Below are positions 26,191 to 35,024 of a DNA stretch of 64,000 bases, one piece after another. Under the pieces are notes generated by a model. The model worked only from the letters and a program-made list of their open reading frames with translations, ran no database searches and was not told the origin of the DNA. The DNA comes from Promethearchaeia archaeon. Its GTDB lineage: Archaea; Asgardarchaeota; Lokiarchaeia; Sigyniarchaeales; SOKP01. Made by a program: the position numbers and the translations under genes. Every line of letters begins with the position of its first letter. Within the stretch, counting starts at the first letter, position 1. The stretch is taken from positions 1 through 64,000 of the forward strand of contig JAHQWK010000022.1 of assembly GCA_029856145.1 (NCBI GenBank), written 5' to 3'.

Positions 26191-29100
26191 TTGAAAAAAA
26201 ATAAATTGATAATAATATGTGTTTTACTTTTCATGGTTTTTCTTACGCCCTTAAACTTTGTTTTAGAAAACAGCATTAGAAGTATAGATGTAAAAGAAGA
26301 GAATGTAATTGGATCAATTGATTATAATTTAAAAATTTCTGATGTTGCAGGCTCAGATCTTTATGCTGAAAAGATTAATGTATATGTTGCCGGGAATAAA
26401 TCAATAATAAAGCATTCACTCTTTACCAATGATACAAATATTCTTTCTCAATTTGATTCAAAAGATCCAGCTTTCCATAAATGTAATTTGATAATAAGTG
26501 CTTCAAATGGAATCAATCCTGAGATATTTCCACAAATTTTGACTGAGAATGAAATCCCTTCCCAGTATCTTGTAGGTTTTAATAATTTTGTTGGATTTCT
26601 TTTTTATGATGATATTTTGAATACTGAAGATGCTGAAATGAGAGCAGAGAGAGCTTTAGAGATAATTAGAAAAAAATTCAAGATTGATCTTATAATGATT
26701 AATGTGTCAGAACCTAATTTTTTTCCTTTTATTGGATCTTGCCCAAATTGGGAATGTGTTTTTAATGAACTTACGACTAATTTTCCAATGGATGGATATT
26801 GGAAAGCATTGAATATAGATCGCTTAACTACCCAAGAATATACACAAAATTACCATATCTCCTCATCCTTTATGTTACTTAATTCATTAGACTTTTTTGA
26901 AGGAGACTATGATATATCAACAGATCAAGTAAACTTCAATTTAGAATCTCTGGATTTATCTTTCTTAGAAAATTTAGAATTACAGAATCTTGTTGATCAA
27001 TTCGATGCTATATTAGAAAATTATGGAGATATATTTAATGCTACAATTTCTGAAGATGAATTAGAACTATTTATTGAAATCTTTAGCTCATTTACACTTT
27101 CAAACAATTCACACTATACAAGTATTTCAATTCAATATGAAGGATTGGATGAGGGAATACAAAAAGTTGGGAAAAATCAATATGAATTCAATTTATGGGA
27201 TGCATTAGGGTATGATGGGGATCCATTATCTCCAAGTGAAAAAATTTATATAGCATTAACAGGTGCTTTCATGAGTGAAATCGAAATAAATATTTTATGC
27301 ACAGAAATCACTGATGCAACTCCAAAGAATTTTAAATTTAGTGATTACCTTTTAGAACAGATAGGGTTACTTTTTTATCTTGCTGGGATTGATTTTAACA
27401 CTCAAGATCTTAAAGATTATTCATTTGATTTATTTTGGGTTGATAATGATGGAATTAAACGTTCTTATATTAAACCAGTTAATCTACAGGACCCGTCTGA
27501 TATTGTCAATTTTATGCAGCAATTTGGATTTCAAGGTTTTTCTTTTATTCCAACTGGAATTGTAAATCCAATTGAAGATTTTTCAGTAACTTATAATATT
27601 TCTAATTCTGAACCTAATTTATTGCTTAAAAAAGAATTGATTGGAGAAAATGCATCGTATGGGGCATTTCAAAATTTTTCATACTATATATCAACAGAAA
27701 ATGTAGGTAATGTTACTGCGTGGGGCGTACCTACTCCAATTCCCCTTGAACTTAATGATTTTTTCCTTCTTCTTACATTAGGAAATCAACCACTGGCAGA
27801 TCAATTTCAAGATGCTATATGGGAAATAGTTCGTATAGAATACCCAAATCAATATGATTCTTTAGAAGATTTTTTTAATTTTGATGAAGATCCAAGGATT
27901 TTTTATTTTGATTCATTTGGTACGGGAGTTTTCGATTCTTTTTATCCAGATTTACTTAATTTTACAAATTTAACACCTTATAATAAAGATATGGACCATG
28001 TTATCAATATTATTGCTAGTCCTGGAGGGTATCCTCAGTTAATTGCAGCTTTAGCAGCTTTAGGGATTACTACAACTGAACTTAAAGATTATTTTACAAA
28101 TAATTATAGTATATGGAATGATAATAATTGGAAATTAAGCCCAGGAGAAATCTTGTCTTATAAAATTAATAATTATTCAATTACTAATTTAGATTCCTTT
28201 ACTCCTTTTTATATTGATAATTTTACAATTCAATCAATACCAACTACCCCTGAAATTATTTCAGGTACACCTCTCAGTGGAACTACCCCCGAAATGGCTT
28301 TATCTACCGATGATGAGAGTTGGATAATTGGTTCTGTGGAAAAATTCTTAGAACAAAGAGTTGAAATAGATTTTATTTTTAGAAATGATACAAATATCGA
28401 TTTTGCTAATAATACACTAGAGAGAGTCTCTTTTATATTAAGTATCAATGCTTCTATTAACTTAGAAGCATTCAACTTTGAAATTTTTGATTTTAATGTT
28501 GAAGAATTTAAAGATATGACTCCTTATTTAGACAATAATATAAATAATACTTGGAAGTTCTCGATAATTAATCAAAATAAAAATTTAGATTGGCTTTTTT
28601 ATCCATTAGATCAACAAAACTATACTGTAATTTTTAAAATAAATAGTAGAAACTCAGAGCCGTTTAATATCTCAATCAATAATTTAGATATTGAGTTTTC
28701 TGTAAGGGACATCAATTTTAATGATGATTCAGGTTCTAGAGTAGTATATGGTTCTTCATCAGGTAATGTTCAATTTGAAAGATTCTCCAATTCGATACCC
28801 TTATGTACTTATGATGGAGCATCAATTATAGTTAATTCATATTTAAATAATTACAGCTCTAAACCGGGTGAATTAAATACATATCTCATAAATTTTAAGA
28901 ATATTGGTTCCAAAATTGCTAAGAATATAACTATTTCTCTGCTAATTCCGGGTATTATTGATACAATTAACAATTTCACCCTTACAGATAGCAATTTATC
29001 ATATTATTTAGCTGAACTAGCTCCTTCAGAAGAGAAAACAATAAACTTTTCATTTTATACTCCCAATTCAATATCTTTAAGTGAAATTTCAATAATCTAT

Positions 29101-30171
29101 TACAATATAAAAAACATTGAGGGTGGAAATTCTTCTAAAATAGTTAGTTTTACAAATGAAGTTTTTATTTCAGCACCTATAAACTATGAAGATAGCTTCC
29201 CATTTATTAGGACTATTGAAATTAGCTACAATAATTTTGAATCAGAATTGATTAATAATGCTCCTGCTATAGGAGAATCTTTTAATCTTACTGTAAACAT
29301 TAAAAATGTTGGCCCAGAAGGTTTTAGAATACCAGATCTTAACATATCAATGAATGATCAATTTGGTGATTTAAAGAGAGCAGATCATTATACACCATAT
29401 TTTGAAGATATTGCCTTTAACGATTCAATCTCGTTTAACATTACTTTAAAAAAAGTCGGATGGAAAGGATATTATTATCCTCCTATTAATTTTATTGAGA
29501 GTTCAGAAAGTAGAACACTACAGATATCTGCTTCACCATTTAAGATATTAGGGAAAATTAATTTTACAATCATTAAATCTGTAAGTAAAAAACAAATCGA
29601 GATTGGAGATAAAACAATCGTAAGTATAGAAGTGGAAAATACAGGAACAATTAGTATTGAAGATATAAAAGTTAATGATATGATTAGCTTTTCTCAATTA
29701 GATTTCTCTCTAATAGAAGGAAATTTAATTATTTTGATAGATTCCTTAGATCCAGGCGAAAAAGTTGCTTTCAATTATACAATTAAAGGTAAAAGACAAA
29801 CCCTTGTAAGTTTAAAACCAGCAAGTATTGAATTTTACTATTTATATGAAAATGAAGCAATTTCAAATATAGTTACTATAAAAATTATAACTCCAAAATC
29901 AAGACAATTTTTTTATATAGCTTTGCCAATATTAATAGGTCTTGTGATCTTGAGTACTTATTTCTGGCAAATTAAAAAATATAAAAAAAAGAGAAAGGCT
30001 TATGAAAGATCTGAAATGCATATTTTTGAACTTAGCTCAAGGGAATCAATACTCAAGATAGATCATACTTTAAGAGAAAAGTTAAATATCATTTTAAAAC
30101 AATCTAAAGACCAAATCATCAATTCGGATAGAAATGAAGAAATTAATAAAATAATAAAAGACAATGAATAG
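26191..30171 (+). CDS. Giant secreted membrane-anchored protein with Ig/CARDB-like repeats
   Basis: The 1326-residue protein starts at TTG, supported by a Shine-Dalgarno sequence. Residues 1-25 are a signal peptide (KKNKLIIICVLLFMVFLTPL). The bulk is outside the cell and has a great many N-x-S/T sequons, pointing to N-glycosylation. The C-terminal third has CARDB/DUF11-like beta-sandwich repeats, for example NTYLINFKNIGSKIAKNITI and VSIEVENTGTISIEDIKV. A single C-terminal anchor (about 1238-1260) is followed by a basic cytosolic tail of about 65 residues. No catalytic motif was found. Its position between two ABC permease genes suggests a substrate, receptor or periplasmic-adaptor-like part of that machine. 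Confidence 0.85.
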   Translation: MKKNKLIIICVLLFMVFLTPLNFVLENSIRSIDVKEENVIGSIDYNLKISDVAGSDLYAEKINVYVAGNKSIIKHSLFTNDTNILSQFDSKDPAFHKCNLIISASNGINPEIFPQILTENEIPSQYLVGFNNFVGFLFYDDILNTEDAEMRAERALEIIRKKFKIDLIMINVSEPNFFPFIGSCPNWECVFNELTTNFPMDGYWKALNIDRLTTQEYTQNYHISSSFMLLNSLDFFEGDYDISTDQVNFNLESLDLSFLENLELQNLVDQFDAILENYGDIFNATISEDELELFIEIFSSFTLSNNSHYTSISIQYEGLDEGIQKVGKNQYEFNLWDALGYDGDPLSPSEKIYIALTGAFMSEIEINILCTEITDATPKNFKFSDYLLEQIGLLFYLAGIDFNTQDLKDYSFDLFWVDNDGIKRSYIKPVNLQDPSDIVNFMQQFGFQGFSFIPTGIVNPIEDFSVTYNISNSEPNLLLKKELIGENASYGAFQNFSYYISTENVGNVTAWGVPTPIPLELNDFFLLLTLGNQPLADQFQDAIWEIVRIEYPNQYDSLEDFFNFDEDPRIFYFDSFGTGVFDSFYPDLLNFTNLTPYNKDMDHVINIIASPGGYPQLIAALAALGITTTELKDYFTNNYSIWNDNNWKLSPGEILSYKINNYSITNLDSFTPFYIDNFTIQSIPTTPEIISGTPLSGTTPEMALSTDDESWIIGSVEKFLEQRVEIDFIFRNDTNIDFANNTLERVSFILSINASINLEAFNFEIFDFNVEEFKDMTPYLDNNINNTWKFSIINQNKNLDWLFYPLDQQNYTVIFKINSRNSEPFNISINNLDIEFSVRDINFNDDSGSRVVYGSSSGNVQFERFSNSIPLCTYDGASIIVNSYLNNYSSKPGELNTYLINFKNIGSKIAKNITISLLIPGIIDTINNFTLTDSNLSYYLAELAPSEEKTINFSFYTPNSISLSEISIIYYNIKNIEGGNSSKIVSFTNEVFISAPINYEDSFPFIRTIEISYNNFESELINNAPAIGESFNLTVNIKNVGPEGFRIPDLNISMNDQFGDLKRADHYTPYFEDIAFNDSISFNITLKKVGWKGYYYPPINFIESSESRTLQISASPFKILGKINFTIIKSVSKKQIEIGDKTIVSIEVENTGTISIEDIKVNDMISFSQLDFSLIEGNLIILIDSLDPGEKVAFNYTIKGKRQTLVSLKPASIEFYYLYENEAISNIVTIKIITPKSRQFFYIALPILIGLVILSTYFWQIKKYKKKRKAYERSEMHIFELSSRESILKIDHTLREKLNIILKQSKDQIINSDRNEEINKIIKDNE

Positions 30172-30183
30172 AGGGATTTTTAA

Positions 30184-33100
30184 ATGAAAAAAAAACAGAT
30201 ACAATCCATTATTCTATTGATTATTTTAATAATTTCATATACTAGTGTGTTTCATAGCTTCTCCAATTCATCCGATTACTCTACTGAAATCTCAGACACA
30301 CCACAAAACAAAATTAATCCTTTAGTTTCAGGTTTTTATAATAAAAATATTATTGTTTCCTTTAAGAAACAATCATATAATAGTTCTGTTACTTCTCGTT
30401 TTGAATATTACGGAGGAACTATTAAAGAAGAATGGAACAATAAATTCACTTCAATTTCAGGATTTGCTGGTATAATGCCTTTAGAATCGAACAAAACTGC
30501 TTTTCAAAGTGATTTTCCAGATGCTATAATTGAAAATGACGAAATTTTAGAAGCTCAGATGAACTATGCCTCAATTCAGTCTGGTGCTGTTAACTCAACT
30601 TGGTATCTGAATGGGTTAAAAGGAGCTACAGACTCTTCTGTAGCAGTATTAGATACAGGTATCAATCCTAATCATAACTTCTTTCCAGAGGGGTATAGTC
30701 CATCGGATTTAAGTGGAGATATTGTAGGTTGGCAAAACTTTGTGGACACACAACCGATATCCGATGATAATGGACATGGCACTTTAATAGCTTCAATCAT
30801 TTCTGGAACTGCTACAGATTCATATGATTCGAATATTCCTTCATTAATCAAAATCAAAGGTAACTATTCTCACACTGAATTATTTGAAGAATTCTCTACT
30901 CCAGGAAATTATTCGCTAAAAATATTCTCTTTTAATGCCTCAAAAGCGAGTTCAGATATTTTAATTAATTCTTCATGGAAATTGGAAACGCAAGGAATAG
31001 ATAAATTTTGGTTTGAACTATATTATAATGATACGTTAGTTCAATATTCATATAATGAAATTCCTGATCTTTATTACATTATTAACCAAGCTCTCAATCA
31101 AGATAACTTAGGTGTTTATGATTTATATTTGAAATATCATAAATTGCTCCAAAGTAGACCCATTTTTTCTTTCAATAGTATAGTATCTTATTTCCCAGAA
31201 TTTCCAATTGAAAATAGAAATCACTTCACAGGTATTGCGAATGCTACAAAAATAGTTGCCTATAAAATTTTAAATCAATCGGGCAAGGGATATACTTCGG
31301 ATTTAATATCAGCACTCGCAAGTGTAATCGAAAATAGAGAGATTGACCATATCATTAGTGTTTGTTTAAGCATTGGCACTTTAGGAGAAGATGTGACAAC
31401 TGTAAATTCTGTAATAGATGATGTAGTGGAAAGTGGAATACTCGTCGTAATTGCAGCAGGAAATTCTGGTATAGAAGTTTCTGTTTCGTTAAATAAATTA
31501 GCAGAAAATAAAAATGCAATAGTAGTAGGTGCAATAAATGATAAAGATCAAGTTACTTCCTATAGTAGTATGGGAAAGAATATTGAAAATATTATTAAAC
31601 CGGACATTGTTGCTCCTGGTGGTAGTAAAATATCAGGTCATCGTTCAATAATCGGTGCTAGTGATGAGATCGATAAAGCTGCTCCCTCTTATGGAACTTC
31701 AATTGCCACTGCAATTGTATCAGCAGCAGTTAACATATTAATAGAAGCAAGATGGAATACATGGAATCAATGGAATAATCTTGATTTAACAATGTGGGTC
31801 AAATATATTAAAGCAATTTTATTAATGACAGCTTCAGAAACTAATGTTGAAAGAGAGGATGATCCCTCTACATTGAGCGATGAAAGAGAACAATCACCAT
31901 CTTTATCTGTTGCTCCAATGACAACTGGTTTAAAAGATATTCATGAAGGATATGGAAGATTAAATCTTCAGGCTGCTGTTGATGCTTTAATTAAAAATGT
32001 AGAAGAGAATAGTTTAGTGAATGGTCATTTAATAAGTTCTCAAGAAGATCCTCTCGGTACACATGTATTTGCTCGCCAAATTGAATTAAATGAAGATATT
32101 CAATATTCATTTACTTTATCAACAGATGACACAGATGCTGATTTCGATTTATTTTTATTTTCAAATGAATCTAATCAATATGGTGAACCAATTCTTCTAC
32201 AATCATCTAGAAAATGGTATGGTGATTTTGATAATTTCTATTTTACTCCAAAAGATAATCAGACTAACTGTGTTATAATTATTAAAGCAATTGAGGGAAG
32301 TAGCGATTTTACTTTGAATATTTCAACTGTTAATAATCTTTTTAAACCAGAATTAGAAGTAGTTGAAATTAATTATATTGGTGGTTCCAAAAATACAACG
32401 GTTATGAGTCTTCAGGAATATATGGGAGGTGAACCGAAGAAAAATTATACAATTGATAGTTATAGGTTTTATATTGAATATTTCGATAATGATACGTCAA
32501 ATGTCCCACCTCAAGAGGTTTATGTCTCCATTCTAGAATTATCAAAAAATTATACATTAACTCAACTTTATGCACCAGATAATACTTACACTGATGGGGC
32601 AATATTCGTAAGTGACTATATTCAATTTCCGAGATCTGGAATATTTCATTATTTTTTTGTGGCTAGTGACGGTGCTTTTAAAACAAGATATCCAAACACT
32701 AAACAACTTAATATTACAATTGAATTCCCAACAGATAGTATCCAATTCCCAAATTACCATAATTTTAATGATGGAATTGGTAATTGGACATATACTGGTA
32801 CTGGTTGGGAGATAATGTCTCAAAATAATTATTATGATAATAGATCAAGAATATATCAAGATTATTGGTACTCCATGTATTTTGGCACATATCATAATAA
32901 TCCAAAAAATTACTCTTATCAACCTATTAGAATAACTGAGGATCCATATCCAAATGGTTCTTTAATCAGTCCTTTATTCAATTTAACAAATATAGAGCAA
33001 AACCAAAGTCAACCTTATGCAAAATTTGGATTTAGAGTAAGCATCAATACAGGAGATTTTGTTTATTTACAAATTAATCTAAATTGGACCGGTTGGATAA

Positions 33101-35010
33101 CTCTAAAAACTTATACTGATATAGAGCAGGACTGGTTTATGGAAGAAATTAATTTAACCCAATATATTGGAAATTTTGTTCAATTTCGATTCGATACTTC
33201 TCTAGACGATGATTTTGATTCGATAAATTATAAGGGATTTATTTTAGATTATTTTGCGATCATAAATTATACTAATGAAAATTCCCCTGTGATATATTTT
33301 AATTTAAATAATGATATTTCCTCAACCCAAGATTCGAAATACCAGAAATATAGGTTTTCTTTTGAATATTTTGATTTAGATAATAACTATCCTGAATTCG
33401 TCTACTTAGAAATGGATGGTACTAATTATACAATGTACAATATTTATGGTGATTGGAATGCTAGCTCAAATGGCATTGAAGATTGGGGGATTTATTTTAC
33501 CAGATCTATACTATTAGAAGAAACCTCAAACCAATCATTCAGATATCATGTTTCAGATGGTCTACATATAAATTCAAGCCCGTGGTATAATAAAAACAAT
33601 TCACTCTTTAAGTTTATCAACCCAACTCCTTTACAATTCAATGTTTTTAAAGATAATAAGTTCATTGGGTATGAATATTCAAATACAAACTTAGTTGATT
33701 ACTATGTATCAGGAACTCCCCTCCCAAAAGAAGATACTGCTTGGTTTAGAGCAGACAATACATGGCATCCTATAAGCCGTCTTAACCAACCTTATATATA
33801 TGGAGGAATAGGACAAGGTTATGGTGGTTTTGAGCAGGGTTATGGAATAAATTGGGATAGTAATTTAATTACTCGCCCATTACACCTTGGAAGTGAATAT
33901 AAAGTGTATTTTGAATTTGATTATGAAATATCCTTACAAAATGAATACTATCAACCCGAAGATCAGTTAGATAAGTGCATAATTTCAATATCAAAAGATT
34001 TTGGTGAAACATGGATTATCCTTAAAGAATTTACATATGATAATGAGGACCTCTCTGGAAGTAAAAGATTTGATATTTCTCACTATTCTGGAGAAGATAT
34101 AATGATAATGTTCACTTTACATTCAAACAATAATATAATTGGATTGGGATATGGATGGTTACTCTCTAATATTTATCTGGGTTATGATAAATCAACAGAT
34201 TTTATAGCTCCAGAAATAAAAATATTAAGTCCCGAGCCTAACATAAGTATAAATTCAATAATTGCGATTGAAGTAAATATAACTGATAATATTGGATTGG
34301 ATGAGTTAAGAATTTACATACTTCTGAATAATAATAGTGTTGATAGAAGTAAACTTACATATAATAGTAATACAAGTATATTAGAATTTAATTGGAATAC
34401 CGCTAATTTTAATGATGGAACATATGAAATTAGAATAGTGGCTTTTGATAAAGAAGGAAATAAAGCAGAGTCATTCATATATGTTACAGTAAATAATGGG
34501 AGATGGTGGCTTCTATGGGGGCCATATATAATTTTGATAGGGACCATAGCTGCTGTAATGATATCATTATTTGTTATTGCTGAGAAGAAGGGAAAAATTT
34601 GGATTCAGAATATTAAAAATATTCGTGCTGAAAAAATTAGACTTAAAGATATTGATAAAGATCAAGTAATAAAACGAATAGAATTAATCGAACACGAAGA
34701 AGAACTTAAAAAACCTTTAACTTTATATTGTAAATCATGTAGATCCTGGTTTATATCTAACAAATTTGATATAATCTGTCCTATATGTGAGCATGATCAA
34801 ATCTATACTGCATATAACTGCTCAAATTGTGGAAAGTGGTCTTTGAAAGACGAACCAAGAGAAAATTATTATTGTAAAAATAAAAGATGTGAAGGAGTTA
34901 GGTTAGTTAGAAAGGAAAAAGAAGAAATTGAAGAAATTTTGGCTGAGGAAGGTAAATTTCCAAGAGAGTTTAAGAGTAAAAAAAAGAAATTTAGCATTTT
35001 AGATGTGTAA
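30184..35010 (+). CDS. Transmembrane subtilisin-like (S8) protease with cytosolic zinc ribbons
   Basis: The 1608-residue protein has a signal peptide (about 1-27) and an I9-like propeptide (about 50-128). The S8 catalytic residues are Asp157 (AVLDTGINP), His198 (NGHGTLIAS), oxyanion Asn427 (AAGNSG) and Ser506 (GTSIATA), so it should be active. An insert of about 140 residues separates His198 from the next core strand. Residues 600-1435 are outside beta-rich repeats with jelly-roll-like segments and many glycosylation sequons. A membrane helix (about 1440-1465) is followed by a cytosolic tail with two zinc ribbons (CKSC, CPIC, CSNC and CKNKRC). It begins 12 bp after the previous gene and is probably co-translated. 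Confidence 0.92.
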   Translation: MKKKQIQSIILLIILIISYTSVFHSFSNSSDYSTEISDTPQNKINPLVSGFYNKNIIVSFKKQSYNSSVTSRFEYYGGTIKEEWNNKFTSISGFAGIMPLESNKTAFQSDFPDAIIENDEILEAQMNYASIQSGAVNSTWYLNGLKGATDSSVAVLDTGINPNHNFFPEGYSPSDLSGDIVGWQNFVDTQPISDDNGHGTLIASIISGTATDSYDSNIPSLIKIKGNYSHTELFEEFSTPGNYSLKIFSFNASKASSDILINSSWKLETQGIDKFWFELYYNDTLVQYSYNEIPDLYYIINQALNQDNLGVYDLYLKYHKLLQSRPIFSFNSIVSYFPEFPIENRNHFTGIANATKIVAYKILNQSGKGYTSDLISALASVIENREIDHIISVCLSIGTLGEDVTTVNSVIDDVVESGILVVIAAGNSGIEVSVSLNKLAENKNAIVVGAINDKDQVTSYSSMGKNIENIIKPDIVAPGGSKISGHRSIIGASDEIDKAAPSYGTSIATAIVSAAVNILIEARWNTWNQWNNLDLTMWVKYIKAILLMTASETNVEREDDPSTLSDEREQSPSLSVAPMTTGLKDIHEGYGRLNLQAAVDALIKNVEENSLVNGHLISSQEDPLGTHVFARQIELNEDIQYSFTLSTDDTDADFDLFLFSNESNQYGEPILLQSSRKWYGDFDNFYFTPKDNQTNCVIIIKAIEGSSDFTLNISTVNNLFKPELEVVEINYIGGSKNTTVMSLQEYMGGEPKKNYTIDSYRFYIEYFDNDTSNVPPQEVYVSILELSKNYTLTQLYAPDNTYTDGAIFVSDYIQFPRSGIFHYFFVASDGAFKTRYPNTKQLNITIEFPTDSIQFPNYHNFNDGIGNWTYTGTGWEIMSQNNYYDNRSRIYQDYWYSMYFGTYHNNPKNYSYQPIRITEDPYPNGSLISPLFNLTNIEQNQSQPYAKFGFRVSINTGDFVYLQINLNWTGWITLKTYTDIEQDWFMEEINLTQYIGNFVQFRFDTSLDDDFDSINYKGFILDYFAIINYTNENSPVIYFNLNNDISSTQDSKYQKYRFSFEYFDLDNNYPEFVYLEMDGTNYTMYNIYGDWNASSNGIEDWGIYFTRSILLEETSNQSFRYHVSDGLHINSSPWYNKNNSLFKFINPTPLQFNVFKDNKFIGYEYSNTNLVDYYVSGTPLPKEDTAWFRADNTWHPISRLNQPYIYGGIGQGYGGFEQGYGINWDSNLITRPLHLGSEYKVYFEFDYEISLQNEYYQPEDQLDKCIISISKDFGETWIILKEFTYDNEDLSGSKRFDISHYSGEDIMIMFTLHSNNNIIGLGYGWLLSNIYLGYDKSTDFIAPEIKILSPEPNISINSIIAIEVNITDNIGLDELRIYILLNNNSVDRSKLTYNSNTSILEFNWNTANFNDGTYEIRIVAFDKEGNKAESFIYVTVNNGRWWLLWGPYIILIGTIAAVMISLFVIAEKKGKIWIQNIKNIRAEKIRLKDIDKDQVIKRIELIEHEEELKKPLTLYCKSCRSWFISNKFDIICPICEHDQIYTAYNCSNCGKWSLKDEPRENYYCKNKRCEGVRLVRKEKEEIEEILAEEGKFPREFKSKKKKFSILDV

Positions 35011-35024
35011 AAAATAATTAAAAG

